Assembly (NCBI GenBank): GCA_964617715.1
Contig: CAZTZN010000001.1
Coordinates: 1-64,000, forward strand
Origin: JALGVA01 sp964617715
GTDB taxonomy: Bacteria; Armatimonadota; Zipacnadia; Zipacnadales; UBA5352
Direction: 5' to 3'
Length of the DNA: 64,000 nt
Under the pieces are notes generated by a model that saw only the letters and a list, made by a program, of their open reading frames with translations, had not been told where the DNA came from and did not search any database. The stretch's first letter is position 1; each line of letters opens with the position of its first letter. Shown here in pieces: positions 44,785-54,100 of this stretch. A program made the translations under genes and the position numbers.

Positions 44785-47067
44785 TCAGCCTCCGTCACCG
44801 ACCAGGTCGCGCGTCTCGACCAGCTTCCAGCTCTCGCCGCCGTCGGGCGACATGATCATCGCCCGGCGATTGCCCCAGTGGTCATTGCGGTAGAACCAGT
44901 GCGTGGACCAGTAGTCGTACGAGATGAACAGCCGCCCGGTCCGGTCGATGGTCAGGCGGTGGTAGAAGATGCTGTACTCTGAGAAGGCGGCGCGCACCAG
45001 CACCCGGGGCTCCTCCCACGGCTGCCCGGGGCGCTTGCGCTGGTAGGCCAGCGTGGCGTGGGTGCTGTTCGGGAAAGGCTCACCCGAGCGCCACAGCCGG
45101 AAGACCACGTGCAGCGTGCCGTCAGGTCCGCAGACGAAGCCGATGTACGTCATGTTCAGGCCTTCGCCCGCGCTCACCGGCTCGGTCCAGCCGCCGCCCG
45201 CGTCGTTGGGCTGCAGCGAGCGCGCATACTGGAACGGCCGGCCGTGGGTACCCACGAGCAGGTGCAGATAGCCATCGCCATCCATGGTGATGCTCGGCGA
45301 GTTGTGGACGTCATTGGCGGGCGGGCCGTAGCCGATCAGTGTCGGCTCACCCAACCGGCCGGTCTCGCGGTCAAACGTGACGCAGTAGGTGGGCACGCCC
45401 GGCACCTCGACCTGCGGATCGGTCGCCTCGCCCCACGCCACGTGGACCTTTGTGCCGCGCGAGACCACCGACGAAGGGATGCCCGAGTGCGCCGACAGTC
45501 CGATGCAGGCCCGGGTGATCAGGATCGGCTCACCGATCTCGAGGCGGCCATCGACCTTGCGGGGCACGAACAGCTCGAGGTCGTTGAGGCTGCGCCAGCG
45601 CAGGTTCGGGTCGCGGGCGGTGCGCCGGAAGCGCACCAGCGGCGGCGGGCCTTCGGGGAGGTTGTGCCCGGAGAACTGCTCGATGTCCATCCCGCCGCGG
45701 CTGCCGGGCAATTCGTAGGCCGTGAAGGTCCGCCCACCGTCCTGCGAGTGCAGCAGCGCGTTGTGACCCGCGCACACCGCCGTCAGGTAGAGGTCGCCAT
45801 CACGGTCGAAGGCGATCTTGGTCGAGGTCAGACCGACACGACTGCCCTCGAAGGCGTCGGGGCGAGAGGTTACCGCGTCCTGCAGGTCAATGCGCGTCCA
45901 CCGCCCGTCGCGCCAAGTGGCCAGGTCGCCACCGATGCGCATGAACGGCTCGTTGTCCGGACTGAAATAGACCTGGTACTCGGTGGGGTAGTCGGGCAGG
46001 TAGCCGAACTGCTCGTTCTCGTGCTCATAGGGACGCAGCTCGATGGGCATGTCGAGCAGACGGGTGGCGGGCGCGTCGCCGGGCATGGCGATCAGTGTCG
46101 AGTAGGTCGTGACCTCAGGCGTGTCGGCCGGTGTCACCCGCACGTGGCACAGGTGCGGGCCCTCGCTCTCGGGGATGGTGTAGCGAACGGTGACGGGCGT
46201 GCGGCCCCGACCGTCCAGCGTCACCCGCGCGGGCGAGATGTCAACCGGCCACTCGCCAGCGGGGAACTCGAGGCTCAGCGCGAATTCGCGCTCGGTCAAC
46301 GCGTTGTTCTGCACCTGCAGGTCGATCTCGCCCCGGGTGCCGGGCTCACCGTAGACCGTCCGCCGGTAGGGCGTGAGCAGCCAGCGGTTCTCGATGAACG
46401 GGAACCACGAGGCCGGCTCGGGTGACCAGTAACAGGCGTTGTAGATAGGCTCGGCGTCGCCCCAGCGGGTGAGCCCGTCAACGTTGACGGTCGCGCGCGC
46501 AGCGGGGAAACGCAGCTCCCACGGGATGGCGTCGCGATGCTCATCGGCGGGCGCAGTCCACGCCGCGTTCCCGTCCGCGTCCGGGGTGAGCGTGCCCATN
46601 NNNNNNNNNNNNNNNNNNNNNNNNNNNNNNNNNNNNNNNNNNNNNNNNNNNNNNNNNNNNNNNNNNNNNNNNNNNNNNNNNNNNNNNNNNNNNNNNNNNA
46701 TGTTCAGCGCGTAGATGCCGGGGCGATCGACCTGCGCGCGCAGCGTGGCGGTCACGGGCGGCCCCAGGCCACTGCCCACCGCCGCACCATCATCGGGGAT
46801 AAACTCCTCGGCCAGCACCCGCCGGTCGGGTCCGACGAGTATCGCGCGCAGCTCGCTCGTGGTATTGCGCGCGTTGCGGTCGCGCTTGACCACCTCGACA
46901 ACCAGCTCCCCGGGCTCGGCCAGGAAGTACACGCCGCCGCACCCACCGATGAGCGGCTCGAACTCAGGCTTGGCCATGGCTGTCTCCTCCGCCGGCTGAG
47001 CGGCGCAGTACCGGGACGTGGCACATACCAGCAGGACAAAGGCAATTCCGACCGACCTCGCAGGCAT
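44785..47067 (-). CDS. Sialidase/BNR-repeat-like secreted protein interrupted by an assembly gap
   Basis: ATG 47067, with a GAGGA site upstream, opens about 760 codons counting the gap as 100 bases. The signal peptide is V-G-I-A-F-V-L-L-V-C-A-T-S-R-Y-C-A-A. The C-terminal 450 residues look like a BNR/sialidase propeller: S-Q-D-G-G-R-T-F and S-P-D-G-G-E-S-W Asp-box motifs, and S-P-S-I-T-M-D-G-D-G-Y-L-H-L. N-terminal beta domains include E-L-V-V-E-V-V-K and V-T-V-R-Y-T-I-P. The N run at 46600-46699 removes an unknown piece of the N-terminal half; the frame is kept across it, but the true gap length is unknown. Sialidase activity is not proven because the arginine triad could not be identified. 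Confidence 0.7.
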   Translation of the reverse strand: MPARSVGIAFVLLVCATSRYCAAQPAEETAMAKPEFEPLIGGCGGVYFLAEPGELVVEVVKRDRNARNTTSELRAILVGPDRRVLAEEFIPDDGAAVGSGLGPPVTATLRAQVDRPGIYALNXXXXXXXXXXXXXXXXXXXXXXXXXXXXXXXXXXMGTLTPDADGNAAWTAPADEHRDAIPWELRFPAARATVNVDGLTRWGDAEPIYNACYWSPEPASWFPFIENRWLLTPYRRTVYGEPGTRGEIDLQVQNNALTEREFALSLEFPAGEWPVDISPARVTLDGRGRTPVTVRYTIPESEGPHLCHVRVTPADTPEVTTYSTLIAMPGDAPATRLLDMPIELRPYEHENEQFGYLPDYPTEYQVYFSPDNEPFMRIGGDLATWRDGRWTRIDLQDAVTSRPDAFEGSRVGLTSTKIAFDRDGDLYLTAVCAGHNALLHSQDGGRTFTAYELPGSRGGMDIEQFSGHNLPEGPPPLVRFRRTARDPNLRWRSLNDLELFVPRKVDGRLEIGEPILITRACIGLSAHSGIPSSVVSRGTKVHVAWGEATDPQVEVPGVPTYCVTFDRETGRLGEPTLIGYGPPANDVHNSPSITMDGDGYLHLLVGTHGRPFQYARSLQPNDAGGGWTEPVSAGEGLNMTYIGFVCGPDGTLHVVFRLWRSGEPFPNSTHATLAYQRKRPGQPWEEPRVLVRAAFSEYSIFYHRLTIDRTGRLFISYDYWSTHWFYRNDHWGNRRAMIMSPDGGESWKLVETRDLVGDGG
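46600..46699. other. 100-base assembly gap (N run)
   Basis: Exactly 100 N bases lie inside the sialidase-like gene. A length of 100 is a common placeholder for an unknown gap, so the residue count of that gene is not reliable. Confidence 0.98.
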
Positions 47068-47426
47068 GATGGCGCTCCTCATCCGCCGTTCGCACCCATG
47101 ACAATACTCCCTTCGCGACATGCAGACGCGCATCCTGCCACGACCACGCGCCGCAAGCCATCGCGCGGCATATCGCGCGGGATCGGCACCAACGAGATCT
47201 CCCCCCGGGATTGCCCGGGATGAAGCTCAGGTGCTGCGTGGCGCCGGTCGCCACCGCCAGGCAATTGGCGTCCTCGTCGCCGGGGCCGAACTCGCGCATG
47301 GGGTGCGGCCGCATGACCGCCGACGGCCGCGGGGGCTGTTGTCCGTGCGGAGCGCGCACCCGCGGGCAGGCCCTCAGGCCCACGGGGGGGAAGTTGCCCG
47401 CAGAGCCGGACCCCGGAGGTGCGCCC
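47068..47426. other. Divergent intergenic region
   Basis: This 359-base stretch separates the minus-strand sialidase-like gene from the sialidase stub. No RNA gene, hairpin with a T-run or convincing promoter was found. A minus-strand frame shows a V-P-I-P-R-D-M-P-R-D-G segment, but it has no start site or family match. Confidence 0.45.
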
Positions 47427-47585
47427 ATGGCGCTGCGCAAGCTTGAGGAGGTCGTCATCTACCACGATGACGAGTGGTACTCGACCTTCCCGTCGCTGGT
47501 GCGGCTGGGCGACGGTCGCCTGCTGTGCGGCTTCCGGCGCACGCCTGAGCGCCGAGAGGGAGGGACGATCGCATGTTCCGATTGA
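47427..47585 (+). pseudogene. Sialidase-like N-terminal stub
   Basis: ATG 47427 has a good GGAGGT site at 47415-47420. The first 43 codons look like the start of an exo-sialidase-type propeller: E-E-V-V-I-Y-H-D-D-E-W-Y-S-T-F-P-S-L-V-R, then D-G-R-L-L-C-G-F-R-R-T-P-E-R-R. The strand that normally provides the first catalytic arginine region is present, but the frame ends after 52 codons at a TGA (47583-47585) and overlaps the start of the DUF4838 gene at 47573. The similarity breaks exactly at the ribosome binding site of that gene. It is most simply the remains of a longer gene after a deletion, or a misassembly. Confidence 0.55.
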
Positions 47586-50065
47586 TGGTCGTGAGCGTGG
47601 GGATGGCGCTGGTAGCCATGCCGGCTGCGGCCGACGGCGGCGAGTTCGTGATCGCCGAGGACGGTCAGGCGCGGGGGGTCATCGTCCACCCCGACCGCTA
47701 CCGGTCCCAGCACGAGGCCACCGCCGTGGAGGAGCTGGCCGACTACCTGGGACGCATCACCGGCGCCACCTTCGAGGTGGTCGCTGAGTCCGATGCCCCG
47801 GACGGGCCCCAGATCCACGTCGGCTCTACGCGCGCCGCGGGCTACCGGCAATGGCGCCTCGAGCGTGATGGCATCGACATCGACGGCTTCGCGATGGTGA
47901 TTGAGCCCGAGCGCATCGTCCTCATCGGGCGCATGCACCACGCCACTGAGTTCGCGGTCTACCGCTTCCTCTACCGCTTCTGCGGCGTGCGCTGGTACAT
48001 GCCCACGGACCTGGGCACGCACGTGCCCCACTCGCCCACGCTGACCATCCCGTGCGGCGAGACGGTCGAGGAGCCTGCGATCCTGTCGCGCCTGTGGAGC
48101 GGCGTGTCGATGTACGATGGAGGCCGCTGGGAGGCCCACAACCTGTGCCGGGGCCGCTTCTCCTTCCACCATGCGCTGCTGCGGCACATGAACGTGGACG
48201 GCCTCTACGACCGGCATCCCGAGTGGTTCCCGGTGCGCCCCGGCGACAGCGATGACCGGCGCTACCGGCCGAGCGGCCCCGCCGACCACTCCTGGCAGCC
48301 GTGCATGACCGAAGAGCCACTCATGGACTGGCTCGCCGAGCGCTTCATCGCCTACTTCGACGCCAACCCGAACGCCACGTCGGTGTCCATCGGCGTGAAC
48401 GACTCGGACTGGTCGGGCTACTGTCACTGCAGCGAGTGCCGCAGGTGGATGAAGACCGACGTGCTCTCCCAGCACGGCGACCCGGACTACTCCGACCTGT
48501 TCTTCCACTTCGCCAACGGCATCGCCGAACGCGTAGCCGCGAAGTACCCGGACAGGTACCTCGGTTGCCTGGCCTACCACGCCAACGAGAACCCGCCGAG
48601 CTTCCCGGTGCACCCGATGATCATCCCGTATCTGACCAACGATCGCGGCGAGTGGTACGACCGCGACTTCCGGCGGCGCGACCTCGACTGGATCCGCGCC
48701 TGGCGCGCGGTCTGCCCCTCGGTGGGCGTGTACAGCTATGACTACGGCAGCCAGTACATCATCCCGCGCCTCTACCCGCACGTGCACGAGGAGTTCATCA
48801 AGTTCCTCGACGCGCAGGGCGTGAAGGGCTGGTACTCCGAGATCTACAGCCGCTGGTGCCAGGACGGCCCCAAGGCGTGGATCGCCAGTCAGCTCCTCTG
48901 GGATCCCGACCAGGACGCCGATGCACTGCTCGATGACTTCTGCCGGGGCATGTTCGGGGCCGCCGCGGGGCCAATGCGCCGCTACTTCGACCTGTGCGAG
49001 CGCGTGTGGATGACCCAGCCGGGGGAGGGCCAGTGGTTCCGCTACTACTACAAGATCGAGCAGCTTGCGCTCTACCCTGATGAGGTCTGCCGTGAGGCTG
49101 AGGGCTACCTGGCGCAGGCCGCCGAGGCCGCCGATTCGGACCTGGCGCGCGAGCGCGTGGACATCTTCGCGAAGGGCTTCCGTCTCACCCGGCTCTACTC
49201 GGACGCGTGGCATGCCGCGCGCGCGGTGCGCATGCCGGCCGCGCCGGACGCCGACCTGGAGGACATGATCGCGCCGGCCATCGCGGCCGTGGCCGGCGAC
49301 CGCGAGCGCGAGGCGCTTGAGGCCTGGATGGCTGAGGCCGGCCCCATCTTCAGGCCCGCCGCCTCCTTCAGCTCGCGTGCATACGGCGGGCCGACCACCT
49401 CACTGGCGGTGCTGATGACCACGCTGGCCCGCTATCAGGGCGCCAACGACCGGGAGGCCATCGAGCAGATGCTTGCCCGGCTGGAGGCCGAAGCACCCGA
49501 AAGCGCTCCGACCGCAGCGGCGCGCTACGCCTTGCAGGCGCTGAAAGGCACGCCCCCCGACAACCTGGCCAGCAACCCGGATTTCGAGACCCTTCAGGGC
49601 GCGGCCGGCTCCGAGGCGGGCGTGGGTTGGCAGGCGGAGGGCGCGCCCCCGGGCTGGTCCACCTGGCAGGGCTCGAACAGCAGCGGCGAGTGCCTGTGGC
49701 TGCGGGAGGGCGACAACCGTTTCGTCGCGCTCAAAGGCGTGGTCAACGGCGTCTTCCTGCAGAACATCCCGGTGACGCCGGGCAGACGCTACCTGCTCGC
49801 CTGCGACTTCCGCGGCAGCATCGGCGAGGGAGTCAGGGCCCAGATCCAGATGGCCTGGCGAGACGAGCAGGGCCACTGGACCGCCGAAGACCAGCGGCGC
49901 AGCGTCAGCTTCCCGAACGGTGAGTTCGCCTACTGGCTGCGCACCGCGATGGTCACCACTGCGCCCCGCAGCGCCGCCACCGGTGTGCTCATGCTCTCCA
50001 GCACCGACCAGGTCGGGGACGGGCAGATCGCGTACGACAACGTGCTGGTGGTCGAGCTGCCCTGA
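47573..50065 (+). CDS. DUF4838 protein with C-terminal carbohydrate-binding domain
   Basis: ATG 47573 follows GGAGGG. The 830-residue product has a signal peptide ending M-P-A-A-A-D-G. Residues 25-150 form the alpha-glucuronidase-like N-domain (A-V-E-E-L-A-D-Y-L-G-R-I-T, V-Y-R-F-L-Y-R-F-C-G-V-R-W-Y). The barrel region contains S-I-G-V-N-D-S-D followed by C284-x-C286-x-x-C289. From about residue 660 a sandwich domain opens with N-L-A-S-N-P-D-F-E-T and ends Y-D-N-V-L-V-V-E-L, as in CBM4/9-like modules. Unlike the 13183 paralogue it has no LamG insertion. It is presumably an extracellular glycan-active protein. It converges on the pseudopilin gene. Confidence 0.8.
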   Translation: MFRLMVVSVGMALVAMPAAADGGEFVIAEDGQARGVIVHPDRYRSQHEATAVEELADYLGRITGATFEVVAESDAPDGPQIHVGSTRAAGYRQWRLERDGIDIDGFAMVIEPERIVLIGRMHHATEFAVYRFLYRFCGVRWYMPTDLGTHVPHSPTLTIPCGETVEEPAILSRLWSGVSMYDGGRWEAHNLCRGRFSFHHALLRHMNVDGLYDRHPEWFPVRPGDSDDRRYRPSGPADHSWQPCMTEEPLMDWLAERFIAYFDANPNATSVSIGVNDSDWSGYCHCSECRRWMKTDVLSQHGDPDYSDLFFHFANGIAERVAAKYPDRYLGCLAYHANENPPSFPVHPMIIPYLTNDRGEWYDRDFRRRDLDWIRAWRAVCPSVGVYSYDYGSQYIIPRLYPHVHEEFIKFLDAQGVKGWYSEIYSRWCQDGPKAWIASQLLWDPDQDADALLDDFCRGMFGAAAGPMRRYFDLCERVWMTQPGEGQWFRYYYKIEQLALYPDEVCREAEGYLAQAAEAADSDLARERVDIFAKGFRLTRLYSDAWHAARAVRMPAAPDADLEDMIAPAIAAVAGDREREALEAWMAEAGPIFRPAASFSSRAYGGPTTSLAVLMTTLARYQGANDREAIEQMLARLEAEAPESAPTAAARYALQALKGTPPDNLASNPDFETLQGAAGSEAGVGWQAEGAPPGWSTWQGSNSSGECLWLREGDNRFVALKGVVNGVFLQNIPVTPGRRYLLACDFRGSIGEGVRAQIQMAWRDEQGHWTAEDQRRSVSFPNGEFAYWLRTAMVTTAPRSAATGVLMLSSTDQVGDGQIAYDNVLVVELP

Positions 50066-50263
50066 TACCTGTGCACCACCCACATCTCGGATCGGGGACA
50101 TGGCGGCACAGGGTGTGCGGCGCGCCCGTCGCCTGCCGTTACCGTTGGGGGCGCTGCATCACCGCGCGGCCCGCGTTGGTCTCCTGCGGCAGAGCGAAGC
50201 AGCCCTCCTGATCGCGCAGCCGATGTGCGTGCTGCGTGGCCCAACGCACGGGGGGCGGATTCT

Positions 50264-50917
50264 CTACCTGAAGATCGCGCGCGCCTGGCCGCCCTGGAAC
50301 TTCACGTGGCCGTCGAGGTAGCAGACGTTGATCGATGACCTGTGCGAGCCGTGCAGAGTCACCCCGTGCTGCACCCGCGTGAGCTTACACCACGGGTCGC
50401 TCCACAACCAGCACATGGGGTCCCACATCTCGGTCATCACCCGCGGCTGGTCACCACGCGCGCGCAGGAAGCCCCAGGAGATCCATGTGTTGAAATCCGG
50501 CTTGCCGGGCGTCACGGTGCCGGGCACACGGTCGTAGCTGAAGCAGTAGTAGCCGATGTTGCCCGCCGCCCGGTTGGCCTCAGTGGGCGTGTAGTCCGTC
50601 ATCCACGCGGCAGTTCGGGCGATCGAGGGGCAGTAGAGCACGTTCATGTTGCGCACGTACGGGTCGATCTGCCGGAGCAGCCGCCGATGCGTGGTGCTGG
50701 AGTTGCAGGCATAGTAGTCGCACGGCAGCAGTTCATCGTGGTCCTGCGAGTACATCTTCGAGGCCAGGCCGAGCTGGCGCAGGTTCGACGTGCACGAGGC
50801 GCGGCGGGCCTGCTCGCGCGCCCGTGCGAATACGGGGAACAAAATCGCGGCCAGGATCGCGATGATGGCGATGACCACGAGCAGCTCGATCAGCGTGAAA
50901 CCACGTCTCACCGACAT
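50264..50917 (-). CDS. Type II secretion/type IV-like pseudopilin with H-x9-D-G C-terminus
   Basis: ATG 50917 follows GGAGGAGA. The 217-residue product begins M-S-V-R-R-G and F-T-L-I-E-L-L-V-V-I-A, a prepilin peptidase site with cleavage after G6 and the usual glutamate E11. A 20-residue hydrophobic helix follows, then F-P-V-F-A-R-A-R-E-Q-A-R-R. The C-terminus has H192 followed nine residues later by D202-G203, the H-x9-D-G motif of a large lineage-specific pseudopilin family. No secretion machinery lies nearby; orphan copies of this kind are common in Armatimonadota and Planctomycetota. It is divergent from the PQQ operon. Confidence 0.92.
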   Translation of the reverse strand: MSVRRGFTLIELLVVIAIIAILAAILFPVFARAREQARRASCTSNLRQLGLASKMYSQDHDELLPCDYYACNSSTTHRRLLRQIDPYVRNMNVLYCPSIARTAAWMTDYTPTEANRAAGNIGYYCFSYDRVPGTVTPGKPDFNTWISWGFLRARGDQPRVMTEMWDPMCWLWSDPWCKLTRVQHGVTLHGSHRSSINVCYLDGHVKFQGGQARAIFR

Positions 50918-51139
50918 TCTCCTCCCATCCGCGCCGGCCTGTCTGTCACCCATCGGCCCTGTGCGGCGCGCGCCATGCCCGGTGCCGGCGGCCGACGAGC
51001 CGAAGCCTGCGCCACGATACACACCCACGAGCTTCGCCGCATGCACCTGTGCGTCCTGCTTTCGGGAGGTGTCGGCGGGCGCGCCGCAGAAGAGTGTCTA
51101 CACGCGAGATTCCGGACGCGCCGCATGGGGGATGCCGCC

Positions 51140-54100
51140 ATGGCCACCACCCGCGGACGACACGGCCTCACCCGCAGCATCATGCGTACCGCCGCTACCG
51201 CCGTGCTCGCGGCGCTGGTAGCATACGCCGCCGCCGATGACTGGCCCACCTTCCGCCACGACAACGCCCGCAGCGGCCGGACCACCGACAGCGTTGTGCC
51301 GCCGCTGCACATGCGGTGGGCCCTCCGCCAGGCCTATCCGCCGCAGCGTGTCTGGGCCGGCCCCCGCGACGAGCCCGTTGAAGGCAACTGGGAGAAAGAC
51401 CGCGTTGCCTTCGATGCCGCCAACCAGGTCGCGGTGGTAGGCGGCTCCGTCTTCATGTCGTCCTCGGGCGACAGCAAGCTCTACTGCTTCGACGCGCAGA
51501 CCGGGCGCGTGCGCTGGCAGTTCATCGCGGGCGCTCCGGTGCGCCTGGCCCCGACGGTGGCGGACGGCCGCGTGTACTTCGGCGCCGATGACGGCCATGT
51601 GTACTGCCTGCGCGCCGACGACGGGACGCTGGTGTGGAGCGTCGCGGGGGGGCCGGCGGATGACCGGCTGATCGGAGCGGGCCGCATGGTATCGCGCTGG
51701 CCGATCCGCACCGGGGTGCTGGTCGATGGCGACACCGCCTACTTCGGCGCGGGCGTATTCCCGCATGAGGGCGTCTACATCTGCGCCGTCAACGCCGCCG
51801 ACGGCGGCCTGCTCTGGTGCAATGACACCACTCCGACCGCAGCCGACCGCGGATTGCTCGGCGGTCCGGGTGGTGATGAGCTGTCCCCGCAGGGCTACCT
51901 GCTGGCCTCCGAGAGCCGCCTGTTCGTGCCCTCGGGGCGCGCGCTCCCCGCGGCCTTCGACCGCAAGGATGGCCGCAAGCTCTTCCAGTCGCACGACAGT
52001 TGGCGCAGCAGCGGCCTGGTCGGCGGCACCTTCGCCGTGCTCGCCCGCGATCACATCCTGGTCGGGGCCAATCAGGCGGTCGGCTACGACCAGGAGACCG
52101 GGCGCGGCGGTTTCGCCTGGTTCCCCTGTCGGCGGATCGTCGTCACCGACGACGTCGCGTACATGACCACCGACACGGTCCCGACCGACACCGGCGGCCC
52201 GGCGCTGGAGGCGCAGGTGCAGTGCGTGAGCTTCGAGTCCTACGCCGAGGCCACCCGCAACAGGCGCGCCACCCAGCGTGAGATCACGGCCCTGAGTCGG
52301 CAACGGTCCACCACCCAGACGACCCTCAACGCCGAGAAGGCCAAGCCCGAGGACCAGCGCGACGCCGCGCGGATCGCTGAACTCACCGCCCAGATCGACG
52401 AGATCGCCGCCAAGCTCGAGGCCGCGCAGACGCGGCTGCAGGAGATCACCAACCAGACCCTGCAGGCGCAGGTGCAGTGGCGTACGCCCACCAGTTGCGC
52501 ATCCAGCCTGATCCTCGCCGGCGACCTGCTCATCGCCGGTGGGCCGGACCTCGTGGTCGGCTACGACACCGCCACCGGCGACGAGCGCTGGCGCGCCGAG
52601 ATCGAGGGTGAAGCGTACGGCCTGGCCGCCGCCGACGGTGCCCTCTACGTCAGCACCGATGCCGGCATGCTCTACTGCTTCGCGTCGGGCGAGGGCGATC
52701 CCGGGCCGGTCATCGAGCAGCAGCCGGCCGGGAACGTCTTCGCCACCGACGGACCACAGGCACAACTCTACCGCGAGGCCGCCGACACCATCGTCAGACT
52801 GTCGAAGGCGAGCCGCGGCTTCTGCCTGGTGCTGGGGGTCGAGACCGGACGGCTGGCCTACGAGCTGGCCCGGCGCACCGAGCTGACCATCTATTGCCTC
52901 GAGCCCGACGCCGCCAAGGTGCAGGCCGCGCGCGCGGCCCTGGACGCCGCCGGAGTCTACGGCGGCCGCGTCTTCGTTGACCGCGGCGACTTCGACGATA
53001 TCCCGTACTCCAACTACTTCGCGAACCTCATCGTCTCTGAGCGCCCGCTGCACCGGGGAGCGCTCCCCGAGGTAACCGCCGACCTCGTGCGCAAGCTCAA
53101 GCCGTGCGGCGGCATGGTGTGCGTCGGCGCGCCGGCGGGAGAGCCGGGCGGAGCGGCGCTGGCGGGCTGGCTGGCCGAGTTCGGACTGGGCGAGCCGAAG
53201 ACCAGCCCCGACGGGCGCTGGGCGACGCTCGTGCGCGGGGCACTGCCCGGCGCGGGGAGCTGGACGCACCAGTACGCCGAGCCCGGCAACACCGCCTGCG
53301 GCGATGACGACGTGCGCTGCCCGCTCGGGCTGCTGTGGTACGGCGACCCGGGCCCGGACAAGATGATCAGCCGCCACGCGCGTAGCGTCGCCCCCCTGTC
53401 GATCGACGGCCTGCTGCTGATGCAGGGCAATAACGTGGTCATGTGCTACGATGCTTACAACGGCACGCGCTACTGGGAGCGCGAGATTCAGGGCGCCATG
53501 CGCGGCGCCATGCACAGCCGCGCGAGCAACATCTGCTGCAACTCCCGCTACATGTTCGTGGCGGTGGGCGCACAGTGCCTGCGCCTCGATGTGCATACCG
53601 GCGAGACCACGGCCACCTTCGACCAGCCCGGCCTCGGGACGGATGAGACACCCGGGTGGGGCTGGATCGCCGCCGTCGGCGACCTGCTCTACGGCAGCAC
53701 CGGCGTGGACAGCATCCACAGCCGGCGCATCTTCGCCCTCGACGCCGAGAGCGGCGCACCACGCTGGGTCTACGAGGGCACGCGCATCACCGACAACACT
53801 ATCGCCGTGTCCGATGGCCGGCTCTGCTTCGCCGACGCGGTTGAGCTGAGCGATGCCCAACGCCGGCAGGCGACCGCCGAGAGTGGTGGCGACCCGGAGA
53901 GCGCGGATGTGCGCATGGTGGTGTGCCTGGACGCCGCGACCGGGGCCAAGTTGTGGGAGCGGCCCATCGACCTCACCGACTGCGGCGGCGAGCGCGGTGT
54001 GCTCATGGCCATGAGCCACGACGGTGTTCTGGTGTTCAGCGCCGCCCACTGGGACGGTCATTACTGGACCCAGTTCCTCAGGGGTGACTTCGGCAACCGG

